A DNA stretch of 64,000 bases from CAVSJA01 sp963728145 (GCA_963728145.1 CAVSJA010000001.1:434001-498000), one strand, 5' to 3'; positions 1 through 9,393 are shown, numbered from the stretch's first letter. Program-made: numbers and translations. The notes: generated by a model from the sequence alone, not told the origin.

Positions 1-762
1 CCTTTTCAATCCAAAATTCCTCAAGGCAAATTTTACCGTGGGATCTGCCTGCAAGCGCATTCCTTTCCTATAACGGTTCAAATAAACGCTGGCAATTGCT
101 CCCTTCTCATCGTTATTATTTGTTTCTTCTTCTATAATGGATGCGACGGTATAAGCCTGCGATTTGTTCAATCCAAGCCGATCGGCCTGACTTATTCTTG
201 CCTGGTTCCAAACTTTCTCATGCTCAGAATTTAATTTTTTGAAGATGGCTGTAGGAGTGGTGTTCCAAAAATAAGTATAAGTGTTTGGAAAGATTGAAGA
301 CATCACCGTATTGGTATCCAGCCCATATCTTTTCAACGTATCATTATTGTTCAGGTAGCTAAGAAAAGTCACCGAATCGGTTTCGAGTTTTCTTCCAATA
401 AGACCTGCTAGGTCTTCCTTTGTACGAAGTTTTGTAATCGTGAGATTTACCGGGCTCTGATTTCCATTTTTTAACATACGAACCAATGTTAAGAGGCTCA
501 TGCCATCCTGTATTTCATACCGACCGGCTTTCACTGATTCCGGGTAACCTCTCATTCTTGCCAGGCGATCAAACCATGTTGTACTACTCAGTACGCCTTT
601 TTGCTCAAGATTCTGCTTTACAGATTCATATTTTTCACCCGTATGCACATAGAAATATTTGCCTTCGGGTTGCTTCGCCGATGGTCCCAACACTTTCCAA
701 CCAATAAATGCGGCTACTATAAGAACAAGAGTAATTACAACAAGAACGATTTTCCTTAGCAT
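1..762 (-). CDS. mltG: Endolytic transglycosylase MltG (YceG-like), 3' end cut off by the window
   Basis: Inner-membrane murein lytic transglycosylase that cuts nascent glycan strands and so sets their length. I translated 254 codons from the ATG at 762; the frame stays open to base 1, so the C-terminus lies outside the window. Residues about 4-23 form one hydrophobic anchor. The family core is clear: SIIEEET at 208-214 carries the catalytic Glu, followed by VYLNR (226-230) and LQADPTV (237-243). The family normally has about 340 residues, so roughly a quarter is missing. Its leader contains a tandem 8-mer repeat. Identification is firm. Confidence 0.9.
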   Translation of the reverse strand, partial: MLRKIVLVVITLVLIVAAFIGWKVLGPSAKQPEGKYFYVHTGEKYESVKQNLEQKGVLSSTTWFDRLARMRGYPESVKAGRYEIQDGMSLLTLVRMLKNGNQSPVNLTITKLRTKEDLAGLIGRKLETDSVTFLSYLNNNDTLKRYGLDTNTVMSSIFPNTYTYFWNTTPTAIFKKLNSEHEKVWNQARISQADRLGLNKSQAYTVASIIEEETNNNDEKGAIASVYLNRYRKGMRLQADPTVKFALRNFGLKR

Positions 763-832
763 AAGAAATGGATTCAACTAGTAAAATAACTAAAAAACCG
801 TTCTATTTCAACAGGATTGATCCTATGATCTG

Positions 833-888
833 CTGTTCTTCTGTTCCTCTGTTCCTCTGTTCTTCTGTTGCTCTGTTCTTCTGTTCCT
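833..888. repeat. Seven tandem copies of an 8-mer (CTGTTCYT)
   Basis: Seven back-to-back 8-base units, CTGTTCTT or CTGTTCCT with one CTGTTGCT, fill the gap between the mltG start and the secG terminator. No matching inverted arm is present here. The same word recurs in the palindrome around 12428-12579. Confidence 0.85.
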
Positions 889-900
889 CGGGTCATCCAT

Positions 901-928
901 AAAAAAACCCCACTATACATAGCGGGGT
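901..928 (-). terminator. Rho-independent terminator after secG
   Basis: Read on the minus strand, a stem ACCCC-CTAT pairs with ATAG-GGGGT across a two-base loop, with one opposed base pair position (G/A) inside the stem, and is followed directly by seven T residues. It sits about 20 bases past the secG stop and ends the miaB-to-secG gene run. Confidence 0.8.
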
Positions 929-948
929 CAACAATTTGTTTGAGTTAA

Positions 949-1284
949 CTATCTCGGTTGCGCCGGGGGTTGTTGTTGTCCGCCTCCAGGAAGTACTGGT
1001 GTTTGTTGCTGTGTTGTACCAGGACGAGCGCCAGAGCCGGGTGCATTTGTGCTTCCTCCATCTGGAATAAAGAAAGTAGAAAAGAGGCAAAGCAATGCGA
1101 TCACGATTGCGAGCAGCCAGGTACCTTTTTCCAGCACATCAGTGGTTTGCTTAACACCCATGAATTGGGAATTGAATCCAGCGATCGTTCCTGAAAGTCC
1201 GCCACCTTTAGGGTTTTGAATGAGGATGAAAAAACCTATCGCAGCCGAAGCAAGGACCAACAGGATCAAAAACAACAATACCAT
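949..1284 (-). CDS. secG: Preprotein translocase subunit SecG
   Basis: Small inner-membrane subunit of the SecYEG channel that assists SecA-driven export. The 111 residues show the family's two membrane helices (about 1-23 and 54-73), joined by a Gly-rich loop with QNPKGGGLSG (23-32) and the conserved FNSQFMG segment. The tail after residue 75 is long and rich in Gly, Pro and Gln, which is common in Bacteroidota SecG. It starts one base after the stop of the upstream acidic TPR-like gene and is followed by a terminator, so it is the last gene of the run. Confidence 0.92.
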   Translation of the reverse strand: MVLLFLILLVLASAAIGFFILIQNPKGGGLSGTIAGFNSQFMGVKQTTDVLEKGTWLLAIVIALLCLFSTFFIPDGGSTNAPGSGARPGTTQQQTPVLPGGGQQQPPAQPR

Positions 1285-1285
1285 A

Positions 1286-2650
1286 TCAATTCGCTTTTAA
1301 TTGTTCAATTTTGGCTGCAAAGTAATGGCTTTTGTCAGGATTAGACAAACTTAATTTCTCGTAAATACTGATGGCTTTGGTAATATTTCCCTGCTTTGCC
1401 CAAACCTCTGCCATCGTCTCAGTTTCAATCTCTTTGCCCTCAATTGATTCATCAGCTTTCTTGCGAATGGTCGCACTATCGCCGGGTTCAACTTCCAGGC
1501 TTTGCGGGCTCTTTGAACCGGGTATCTTCTTCATGCTCCGAAGCCAATCGGTAAAGCTTTTTAATTGCTTTCCGAACTTATCCTTTTCGAGGTCCTCTTG
1601 CTTTAGTTTGATGCCCTGTGAGGCGAAATAATCGATGGTGTGATAAGGCTCAAATGAAAGGTCATCTGTTGAAGCAGTCTTTTCCACATCCTCGGGACCT
1701 TTTTCTATCAGGTCCGAGGGTACTGGCGTAGTAAGTTCAGATTGGGGTTGATCCTGCACTTCGGAAACAAACGCGGGATACTTACTTAAATCGTTATCGA
1801 TGGATTCTGATTCGTCTTTTTTTATCTCGCTTCTTTGTTCTTCCGCATGACCATTCTCCCCGTATTTAACTGCTGTTTCATTTTTAAATCCGGCACTCTC
1901 AGAAATTTCGGATTCAATTGGAGCAGGTTCTTCTCTTTCTTCTTGTTTTCGCTCCTCAGGTATAAAACCAGTATTTTCTACAAGCTCATCATCAAATGTA
2001 TTCGTTCCTTCTTTTCCAGGTTCAGCGACTGCATGTTCAATCTGCTCATTTGTATCATGAACCCAGGTTTCTTCATTTACTTCTTTCGATGATTCAGCAT
2101 CAATCAAAGGTTTTTCCTCAACGTGCTCCTCCATTCTATAAGAATCGTCTATACCTGATTGTTTGGGTGCATCCGAAACAAAACCAATGTTTTCATTTAT
2201 CTCGTCATCAAATTCCTCAGCCATCTCTTCTTCGATTGTAATTTCTTCTACTATCACATCGTTGGTTTCTTCTGCAGGAACCTTTTCATTCAAAATTTCA
2301 TCTGCCTTTTCCTCCTGGATAGTTTCTTCTTCCGGAATTGCTTCTGCAATCAACGGATCAGTTGGGGGAGGAGTATCTCTGATTTGTTCTTCGTTACTAT
2401 TGTCCCGAACATGTTCCATGCTGATCAACCAATCGAACCAAAGAGGATTGTTGAAATACAAAACTGATTTTGCGGCTTGCGTTTCGAAGCCTTCGGTCTT
2501 ACTCTGTCTTAATTTTTTTGCAAGCAATAACTGCCCGATGGGAGAGTAGGGATATTTTTCGGTAAAATCCCTCAGGGTTTGTTCAGAAACATCACCGAGT
2601 GAATTTTTCTGGAAAAGCTGACGGATCACTGTGTTCAGTTGATCTTGCAT
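1286..2650 (-). CDS. Acidic TPR-like protein with an internal repeated motif
   Basis: I do not recognise a named family. The 454 residues have three parts. The helical N-terminus (1-80) has the spacing of a TPR-type adaptor. A very acidic, probably disordered middle (about 85-330) carries four related motifs: FDDEINENIGF at 147, FDDELVENTGF at 219, ESEISESAGF at 246 and DNDLSKYPAF at 285. The C-terminus (about 410-454) reads like a single TPR unit (WAKQGNITKAISIYEKLSLS). There is no signal peptide, so it is probably cytoplasmic. It lies between lptE and secG, which suggests a role linked to envelope biogenesis, but that is inference only. Confidence 0.75.
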   Translation of the reverse strand: MQDQLNTVIRQLFQKNSLGDVSEQTLRDFTEKYPYSPIGQLLLAKKLRQSKTEGFETQAAKSVLYFNNPLWFDWLISMEHVRDNSNEEQIRDTPPPTDPLIAEAIPEEETIQEEKADEILNEKVPAEETNDVIVEEITIEEEMAEEFDDEINENIGFVSDAPKQSGIDDSYRMEEHVEEKPLIDAESSKEVNEETWVHDTNEQIEHAVAEPGKEGTNTFDDELVENTGFIPEERKQEEREEPAPIESEISESAGFKNETAVKYGENGHAEEQRSEIKKDESESIDNDLSKYPAFVSEVQDQPQSELTTPVPSDLIEKGPEDVEKTASTDDLSFEPYHTIDYFASQGIKLKQEDLEKDKFGKQLKSFTDWLRSMKKIPGSKSPQSLEVEPGDSATIRKKADESIEGKEIETETMAEVWAKQGNITKAISIYEKLSLSNPDKSHYFAAKIEQLKAN

Positions 2651-2657
2651 TTGATCG

Positions 2658-3266
2658 CTACCAGTTTGAGAAAATCTTATTGAATATTTCGTCCACCATG
2701 TTTTGGATAATTGAAGGGGTCAACTCCGTCTCCGCCTGGCTAAGGCTCAAGCTGGCTGAAAAGTCGAAATTACGGGAAACAGTGGTTTCAAAATTTTTTG
2801 TTGCATCTAAGCGATTTTTAAAAACAAGCCTCACGGTCACGATCAGACGGTTAGTGGCCGCTTGTTGTTGTGAAATACCAGAAGTGGTTACATCATACCC
2901 GGTTATTTCGCCTGAAATATCGTAGTCAGGACTTTCGTTTTGAACGAGCGTCAATCTTGTTTGATTATTGATCTTTTGCCTGAGTTTATCAGTTAATTGG
3001 GGGGCCAATTGCGGATTCCTATATCTTGCTCTATTCTCAAAATAAGAAACCTTGGCTGTCTTAATTTCTGGTGGGATGGATATGTCTCTTGTCTTATATG
3101 AAACATGACAGGAAGAAGCGCCCATGAGGACGAAAATCCAAACAGGCAATAGGCAATAGAAAAAGCACAAGCGCTTCCGACTTACAAAACGATTAGTCAA
3201 AGTCCTTGAATCAATCGTCGGAAAGGCTTGCGCGAGAGGCAATTTGAAATTACTCCTTGATATCAT
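2658..3266 (-). CDS. lptE: LptE-family LPS assembly lipoprotein
   Basis: Outer-membrane lipoprotein expected to plug the LptD barrel and help place LPS on the cell surface. A hydrophobic stretch ending in MGASSC (about 48-53) is a lipobox, with the Cys as lipid site, followed by the Bacteroidota LptE pattern: IPPEIKTAKVSYFENRA, then PQLAPQLTDKLRQKI and a beta-rich half. The ATG at 3266 overlaps the end of the sigma-54 gene by 17 bases and would add an overlong N-region; a TTG at about residue 23 would give a more normal signal peptide. The start is therefore uncertain, the family call firm. The signal region contains two copies of the word GGCAATA. Confidence 0.8.
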   Translation of the reverse strand: MISRSNFKLPLAQAFPTIDSRTLTNRFVSRKRLCFFYCLLPVWIFVLMGASSCHVSYKTRDISIPPEIKTAKVSYFENRARYRNPQLAPQLTDKLRQKINNQTRLTLVQNESPDYDISGEITGYDVTTSGISQQQAATNRLIVTVRLVFKNRLDATKNFETTVSRNFDFSASLSLSQAETELTPSIIQNMVDEIFNKIFSNW

Positions 3267-4485
3267 ACTCCTTCAACTTTCTATACAAAGTACGTTCACT
3301 TATTCCAAGATCCGAAGCCGCATCCTTTCTTTTTCCTTTGTGTTTTTTAAGTGCTTTTATGATAAGTTCTTTCTCCTTATCCATAATGTTCAGGGATTCC
3401 TCCACTTCTTCATGGTGTTGAATATCGTTATCCCTGTGAATCACCATCGGCTGAGCCATACTTACTTGTGGTTGCATCACCGCCGGCTGTCGCTGATCCG
3501 CTAATTGCAATTCCTTGAATTCAGTTACGATCGCCGGATTCTGGACAACCATTCCCGGATTCTGCAGGATCTCAACAAACATCTTTTTCAGTTCCGTTAC
3601 ATCCTTCTTCATATCAAAAAAGAGCTTGTACAGAATCTCTCTTTCATTAGTGAATTCATGTCCGTTTGTTTGCGAATGTGCCAATACCGGTAAACGGTTG
3701 AATTCACGCTCAGGTAAAAATCTTCTTAATTGTTTCGCGCTGATTTGCTTATCCTGGCAAAGAACGGAAATCTGCTCTGCAATATTCTTCAATTCACGAA
3801 CATTGCCCGGCCAGGGATAATTAATTAACAGATTTTTCGCTTCATCATCCAATTGAACAGGAGCTGCTTTATATTTGTCTGCAAAATCAGCAGCAAATTT
3901 TCGGAATAATAGATGAATATCTTCTTTCCGGTCACGTAAAGCAGGCACACGAATAGGGACAGTACTCAAACGGTAATAAAGATCTTCTCTGAATCTTCCC
4001 TGTTGTGATAATTCAAGCAGATCTTTGTTTGAAGCAGCGATCACTCGTACATCTGTTTTCTGAACTTTAGAAGAACCTACACGAATAAATTCACCTGTTT
4101 CCAGAACCCGTAGTAATCGTGCCTGTGTTCCCAATGGCAATTCACCAATTTCATCGAGAAAGATCGTTCCTCCATTTACCGTTTCAAAATATCCTTTTCG
4201 GCTATCCACTGCACCGGTAAAGGATCCCTTTTCATGACCGAATAATTCGGAATCGATCGTTCCTTCGGGAATCGCACCGCAGTTTACAGCAATGAATGGA
4301 TTATGTTTTCTTGCGGAAAGCGAATGAATGATCTGTGAGAAAACTTCTTTACCAACACCACTTTCTCCATAGATCAATACAGTGAGATCCGTATTGGCAA
4401 CCTGCGCGGCTACCTGCAATGCATAGTTCAGCGCCGGTGAATTGCCAATTATGCCAAATCGATTTTTTATTGATTGAATTTCCAT
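3250..4485 (-). CDS. Sigma-54-dependent transcriptional activator without receiver domain
   Basis: AAA+ enhancer-binding protein that remodels RNA polymerase holding sigma-54. Residues about 10-240 form the AAA+ core: Walker A GESGVGKE (40-47), the sigma-54 contact loop GSFTGA (87-92) and Walker B GGTIFLDEIG (105-114). The last 40 residues are a Fis-type helix-turn-helix (AASDLGISERTLYRKLKEY). There is no N-terminal receiver or GAF domain, so the input signal is not visible; a Met/Gln-rich linker precedes the DNA-binding part. It lies between miaB and lptE in a same-strand run, an arrangement I know from other Bacteroidota. Confidence 0.9.
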   Translation of the reverse strand: MEIQSIKNRFGIIGNSPALNYALQVAAQVANTDLTVLIYGESGVGKEVFSQIIHSLSARKHNPFIAVNCGAIPEGTIDSELFGHEKGSFTGAVDSRKGYFETVNGGTIFLDEIGELPLGTQARLLRVLETGEFIRVGSSKVQKTDVRVIAASNKDLLELSQQGRFREDLYYRLSTVPIRVPALRDRKEDIHLLFRKFAADFADKYKAAPVQLDDEAKNLLINYPWPGNVRELKNIAEQISVLCQDKQISAKQLRRFLPEREFNRLPVLAHSQTNGHEFTNEREILYKLFFDMKKDVTELKKMFVEILQNPGMVVQNPAIVTEFKELQLADQRQPAVMQPQVSMAQPMVIHRDNDIQHHEEVEESLNIMDKEKELIIKALKKHKGKRKDAASDLGISERTLYRKLKEYDIKE

Positions 4486-4511
4486 CTTCTTTAATAAGAC
4501 CTTAAAAATTA

Positions 4512-5951
4512 TTAGAGAGCCTTACCCAGTAACGTCGCCTGGGTACAATCCTCCACTTTTACCATAACATAATCTCCTTTGGAAAAGTTGAGTCGTTCTT
4601 TCGGAAATACAATTACTTTATTCTGGCTGGTTCTTCCCATCCAATGCCGATCACTTTTCTTGCTGTCGCCTTCAATCAACACCTTAAATATTTTTCCTAT
4701 ATCTCTTTTATTACTTTCACGGGATAACAGACCCTGCAAATCAACAATTTCCTGCAATCTTCTTTTCTTCACTTCTTCCGGCACATCATCTTCATACCTT
4801 CGTTGAGCAAGGGTCCCCGGTCGTTCACTATAAAAGAACATATAGCTGAAATCATATCGGCAATATTCCATCATGCTTAAAGTATCCCTGTGATCTTCTT
4901 CTGTTTCGGTACAAAATCCAGCAATAATATCCGAGCTGATGCCGCAATCAGGCATGATTTCTCTGATCCGGTTCACTTTTGCCATATACCATTCACGGGT
5001 ATAAGTCCTGTTCATCAATTGCAATATCCTGGTTGAGCCACTTTGAACCGGAAGATGAATATAATTGCAGATATTTTCATACTTCGCCATCGTGTGCAAT
5101 ACTTCATCGGTGATGTCTTTCGGATGCGAAGTAGAAAACCGCACGCGCAGCACAGGTGAAATTAGTGCAACTTTTTCCAACAACATTGCAAAGGTGACAG
5201 GTAGCGCACCCCTACTCATTGAACTTAATTCGGGTGCCCAATAATAGCTATCTACATTCTGTCCTAGCAATGTTACTTCCTTATAACCTTCCTTCAAAAG
5301 GTCCATGCATTCCTTGACTATTGATTCCGCATCTCGGCTTCTTTCCCTTCCTCTCGTAAACGGTACCACACAAAAGGAACACATATTGTTACAACCCCGC
5401 ATGATGCTTACAAAGGCGGTAACGCCATTACTATTCAAACGAACCGGTGATATATCCGCATAGGTTTCTTCACGGCTCAATAATACATTCACTGCTTTTT
5501 GTCCGCTTTCTGCTTCATCGATCAGCATTGGCAGACTGCGATAGGCATCGGGCCCGACTACTATATCAACCAGTTTTTCTTCTTCTAGAAATTTTGCTTT
5601 CAGTCGCTCCGCCATACAGCCCAAAACTCCGATCAATGCAGAAGGATTATTCTTTTTGACGACACGCAGGTCCTGCAATCGCTTACGAACTGTTTGTTCA
5701 GCCTTTTCGCGGATGGAACAGGTATTGAGAAGAATGAGGTCGGCTTCCTCAAAATTTCGGGTTGCCCCAAAGCCCTTTTCATTGAGGATGGAAGCCACAA
5801 TCTCGCTGTCACTGAAATTCATCTCGCATCCATAACTTTCAATATAGAACCGTTTCTGATACTTGTTCGTTTCCATTTCAAAGGGAGCATAAGCTTCCCC
5901 CTGGCGGGATTCATCATGCACTTTATGATTCATCAAATCGACCATCCCCAA
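4512..5951 (-). CDS. miaB: tRNA-2-methylthio-N6-dimethylallyladenosine synthase MiaB
   Basis: Radical SAM methylthiotransferase that adds the 2-methylthio group to i6A37 of tRNAs reading U-starting codons. The N-terminal UPF0004 domain has its three cluster cysteines (C42 in YGCEMN, C78 in NTCSIR, C112 in GCMAER). The radical SAM cluster motif CNNMCSFC gives C187, C191 and C194, followed by VPFTRGRERSR. A TRAM domain ends the protein (about 410-479). Length is normal. The first about 25 residues are not conserved in kind, and Met26 (METNKY) could be the real start. Confidence 0.95.
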   Translation of the reverse strand: MGMVDLMNHKVHDESRQGEAYAPFEMETNKYQKRFYIESYGCEMNFSDSEIVASILNEKGFGATRNFEEADLILLNTCSIREKAEQTVRKRLQDLRVVKKNNPSALIGVLGCMAERLKAKFLEEEKLVDIVVGPDAYRSLPMLIDEAESGQKAVNVLLSREETYADISPVRLNSNGVTAFVSIMRGCNNMCSFCVVPFTRGRERSRDAESIVKECMDLLKEGYKEVTLLGQNVDSYYWAPELSSMSRGALPVTFAMLLEKVALISPVLRVRFSTSHPKDITDEVLHTMAKYENICNYIHLPVQSGSTRILQLMNRTYTREWYMAKVNRIREIMPDCGISSDIIAGFCTETEEDHRDTLSMMEYCRYDFSYMFFYSERPGTLAQRRYEDDVPEEVKKRRLQEIVDLQGLLSRESNKRDIGKIFKVLIEGDSKKSDRHWMGRTSQNKVIVFPKERLNFSKGDYVMVKVEDCTQATLLGKAL

Positions 5952-6127
5952 TCAAAATTTAAGAGGGCAAAAATAAAGAAAAAATGACAGGTTGACAGGA
6001 AAGCTTTTCCTCAGTTTGTCGTCTATTCCCTTTGCTAATCAATAACTACCGTTTTTCAAATTGGTTATGAAGGTTAAACCCGATGGCTTAGTTTTGCAAC
6101 CGATGCATAAGATCGGATCGTACACTG

Positions 6128-8518
6128 GTGTTGCTCCTGGCAGGTTTTCTCGTTGCAAATGCCCAGGAGAGGAAAAATCCCGGAACCGTAGGAATGGTTA
6201 CTGGTAATCTGCTCGACGAAAGAAAGAAATCCGTACCAGACGCAACTGTCGAACTCATCCCCTTTAAAGATGGTGCCCAAAAAAAATCAACCTTAACAGA
6301 TAAGAATGGTTCGTTTACCATCGATCAGGTCTCATTCGGATATTATAAACTCAGGTTTACTTCAATTGGTTTCAAACCTCTGACCATTGATTCGCTTTAT
6401 TTCCGTGAAGAAAGATTTGATTTCAATCTGAATGATATCACCATCGGTTCTTCTGCGGACCAATTGGAGCAGGTAATTGTTTATGCAGAGAAGCCATTAA
6501 TTCAAAGCAAGGAAGGCAATATCATCTTCAATGCTGGTGAATCTGCACTTAGTGCAGGTTCCAATGCAAGCGATTTATTGAAGAATGTTCCGTTGGTCGC
6601 AACAGATCCTAACGGAAAGATAACAGTGAGAGGTAAGGAACCAAGAATCCTCATCGATGACAAGCCGGTTGAATTGAATGCACAGCAATTACAGGATTTC
6701 CTTGAGTCGATGCCCGGAAGTATGATTGAAAGGATCGAAGTAATGACCAATCCTCCACCGCAATATGCAAATGAACAGGGTGGTGTGATCAATATTGTTA
6801 CCCGTAAGGGCAAGGTGGGAGTGGGTGGACGAATAGGTATCTATGCAGGTACGAGGGGAGAAGGAGGGGTAAATGGAAATTTCAACTATCGCAAAAAGGG
6901 ATTAGCAATTAATTTCCATGCAGGTGCCGGATTCAATCAATGGGAGGGAAATGGCTATTCACGAAGACAAAATCTATATCCAGATTCAACGAATAATTTT
7001 AATACGGATAATGTTTACCGGAATAAGAACCTTCGTCCAAATGCACGTTTAAGTGTGGACTATGATATCAATGAACGCAATATTATCAATGCAGTTATCC
7101 AATATAACCAGAATGATTTTCGCAATAAAAGTGTTACGCGTTATACGAATATTAACCGTTTTGGAGATATCTACAGACTAAGTGACCGCGCTATAAGTAG
7201 CGAAGGTGAGAATATCAATCCATCCATCAGTCTTACCTATACCCACAAGGGAAAGAAGCCCGGCGAAACCTTAAAGATCTTCACGGGTGGTAACTATTCT
7301 TATAATAGAAATGATCGGCATTTCTACCAGCAGTTTCTAACTCCTGACGGAAAAACTCCGATCAATGATTCAACCCAAAACCAATTCAACGATAGTTGGA
7401 ACCATGGATATTATGTCCGCGTTCACTACGATAAGCTGTTGGACAATAAAAAAACTTCATTATCGACCGGTGGTAGCTACAATTTTACCAATAGCCATGT
7501 GATGCTTTATTCAGAATACCTGAAAAAACCAGAAGGCGAGTTTGTACAAAGTGAATTGTTGAGCAATGATTTTCGATTCCGCCAGCGAGTGGCCAATATT
7601 CGTTTTTCAATGCGCCAGATCATCGTGGAAGGAATGAGCGTAACAGCAGGGGTTACCGCAGAAAACACGAATATCCATTTCGATCTTTATCATTTAAAGG
7701 ATGAAGTCGACAATAATTATGTGACCTGGCTGCCATTTGGAAATTTTAATAAAACCTGGAAGGATGTACTCAATCTTACACTTGCTTATCGTCGCACGAT
7801 CCGCAGGCCAGGGATTTATGAACTGAATCCAAGCATTGATTATGGTGATCCGTATAACCTGAGATTTGGAAATCCTACATTGCTTCCTTCAACTGCGCAT
7901 AATTTCGATCTCGTTCTGGGTAGAACAAAAGAAAAGTATTATCTGAATTTTGGACTGGGCTATAATCTTGTACAGAATGTATATGCACAGATCCGTTCCT
8001 TGCTGCCAGAAGGAAAAACACAAATAACTTTTCAGAACATAGATGACAGGATGGAATATGAAGTGAGTACCTGGAGCGGATATACCTTCTCAAAAAAGCT
8101 AAGGCTTAATTTCAGCGCGAGCTATACCTATAATGTGTACAGCGAATTTGATAGAACAGTCTACAAGTACCGAAATGGTGGATCATTGACATCAAACCTG
8201 AACATGAATTTTGCTCCGAAAGATATTTGGAATTTCAATGGCAGCCTCACGCTGAACCGCTTTGCAAATCCACAAGGATTTGTTAGATGGAATACGAGCA
8301 TGAATCTCGGCATTCAGCGCAAATTTTTTGCAAAACGATTCATCGTAACCATCAATGCTATCGATCCAATCGTTCAGCAAAAAAATCACACCTATACCTA
8401 CGCGCCGAATTTTATTCATGAATCGTACAGCACAACGAATACGCGGAACTACCGGCTGACACTCACCTATAATTTTGTTCAAAGTAATAAGAAGAAAGCA
8501 GCTGAACAGCAGAAATAA
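6128..8518 (+). CDS. TonB-dependent receptor / outer-membrane beta-barrel protein; start uncertain
   Basis: Outer-membrane receptor-like protein. After a signal peptide ending LVANAQ, residues about 20-100 form a carboxypeptidase-regulatory-like domain (GNLLDERKKSVPDATVELIP), about 115-220 a plug (NASDLLKNVPLV, GVINIVTRKGKVG), and the rest a long barrel ending in a strand (YRLTLTYNF). This is the OMP_b-brl_3-type family; the substrate is unknown and no SusD partner is nearby. The frame is closed by a stop at 6089-6091 and has no ATG, so start codons are GTG 6128 or TTG 6131, which leave an uncharged, very short signal peptide. An ATG at 6103 would give a good signal peptide if one base between 6103 and 6128 were extra. 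The gene is followed by a large palindrome. Confidence 0.88.
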   Translation: MLLLAGFLVANAQERKNPGTVGMVTGNLLDERKKSVPDATVELIPFKDGAQKKSTLTDKNGSFTIDQVSFGYYKLRFTSIGFKPLTIDSLYFREERFDFNLNDITIGSSADQLEQVIVYAEKPLIQSKEGNIIFNAGESALSAGSNASDLLKNVPLVATDPNGKITVRGKEPRILIDDKPVELNAQQLQDFLESMPGSMIERIEVMTNPPPQYANEQGGVINIVTRKGKVGVGGRIGIYAGTRGEGGVNGNFNYRKKGLAINFHAGAGFNQWEGNGYSRRQNLYPDSTNNFNTDNVYRNKNLRPNARLSVDYDINERNIINAVIQYNQNDFRNKSVTRYTNINRFGDIYRLSDRAISSEGENINPSISLTYTHKGKKPGETLKIFTGGNYSYNRNDRHFYQQFLTPDGKTPINDSTQNQFNDSWNHGYYVRVHYDKLLDNKKTSLSTGGSYNFTNSHVMLYSEYLKKPEGEFVQSELLSNDFRFRQRVANIRFSMRQIIVEGMSVTAGVTAENTNIHFDLYHLKDEVDNNYVTWLPFGNFNKTWKDVLNLTLAYRRTIRRPGIYELNPSIDYGDPYNLRFGNPTLLPSTAHNFDLVLGRTKEKYYLNFGLGYNLVQNVYAQIRSLLPEGKTQITFQNIDDRMEYEVSTWSGYTFSKKLRLNFSASYTYNVYSEFDRTVYKYRNGGSLTSNLNMNFAPKDIWNFNGSLTLNRFANPQGFVRWNTSMNLGIQRKFFAKRFIVTINAIDPIVQQKNHTYTYAPNFIHESYSTTNTRNYRLTLTYNFVQSNKKKAAEQQK

Positions 8519-8576
8519 GGATAGGCTAAAGAGCTTGATTCCGCCGAAAGGTTGATGCCTTGGCGGATGCCAGATT

Positions 8577-8904
8577 TTCGTCACGCCAATAATCAATAAT
8601 CAATAAGTCAATAAGTCAATTCTCAAATCAAGGTTCAATGATCATTATTCAAGGCTCAATTTTCACCCGGCAAGGATCAACGGTCAGTAGTCAATGCCCA
8701 GTTGGACATTAAAGTCTAAAAAGGACAAAGAGCGCGAAGGGTAGATGAGTTGAAAGTTGAACCTTGCCTTGATTACCTGCCTGCCGGCAGGCAGGTTGAC
8801 CCTTGATCCTTGCCGGGTGATAGTTGAACCTTGAGCGTTGATTGATGAGACTTGATTTGAGAATTGATTATCGAATATTGATTATTGATTATTGGCGTGT
8901 CGAA
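8577..8904. repeat. Long inverted repeat bounded by TTCG(A/T)CACGCC (family C, copy 1)
   Basis: Fills the gap between two convergent genes (receptor and OsmC). Left and right arms of about 110 bases match imperfectly in inverted orientation and are built from short A/T-rich words such as AATAATCA / TGATTATT and TCAAGG / CCTTGA. The ends read TTCGTCACGCC and GGCGTGTCGAA. The last 53 bases of the right arm (8852-8904) are identical to 22096-22148. A perfect 20-base palindrome built on CCTGCC lies inside at 8776-8795. As RNA it could act as a two-way terminator. Confidence 0.85.
8776..8795. repeat. Perfect 20-base palindrome inside the larger repeat
   Basis: Ten bases (CCTGCCTGCC) followed at once by their exact reverse complement with no loop. 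It sits near the middle of the 8577-8904 element, in the right half of its spacer. Confidence 0.9.
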
Positions 8905-8961
8905 TAGCACGAATTTGAAAAGGTATCAAGTCACTTGCACCATTTCTTCTTTAAAAGAGTC

Positions 8962-9393
8962 TTAGCTTTTCTGTTCCACCGCTTCCCACTCAAACTTCCA
9001 ATTCACCTCAATATCCGGGTGTATGCTATGGGCCACCGGGCATGTATGCGCTGCTCTTTCCAGAATTACTTTCTGTTTCTCTGCGAGCCGAAGGCTTTCC
9101 GGAAAATGAAAAGTTAAATTTATTCCGCCGACGCGACGCGGTTCTTGCTTCATGATCTTTTCGATTTCTATGCGCGTACCGGCGATATCAGCATCCAGAT
9201 TCATTTCTCTTGCACGCATGCCCATTATCGTCATAGCGCATACTCCGAGGGAAGTCGCCATCAGGTCGGTGGGTGAAAAACGTTCGCCTTTCCCATTATT
9301 GTCAACCGGCGCATCTGTTTCAACCTCACTGCCGCTGCGCAGGTGGGTACAAACTGTTCGCAGATTTCCCTCGTATACAACAGTGGATGTCAT
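8962..9393 (-). CDS. OsmC/Ohr-family peroxidase-like protein
   Basis: Cytoplasmic thiol protein of the OsmC family, whose members reduce organic hydroperoxides with two cysteines. Both are present: C52 in TSLGVCAMTIMG and C118 in AAHTCPVAHSIHP. Length (143) and the SPTDLMATSLG motif are normal for the OsmC/YhfA branch. The exact substrate cannot be told from sequence. It is monocistronic and converges on the receptor gene across a palindromic element. Confidence 0.9.
   Translation of the reverse strand: MTSTVVYEGNLRTVCTHLRSGSEVETDAPVDNNGKGERFSPTDLMATSLGVCAMTIMGMRAREMNLDADIAGTRIEIEKIMKQEPRRVGGINLTFHFPESLRLAEKQKVILERAAHTCPVAHSIHPDIEVNWKFEWEAVEQKS

Noticed and set aside
3144..3158. GGCAATA repeat inside lptE
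   Set aside because: Only two units, and they code for a normal signal-peptide stretch; not enough to claim repeat invasion.
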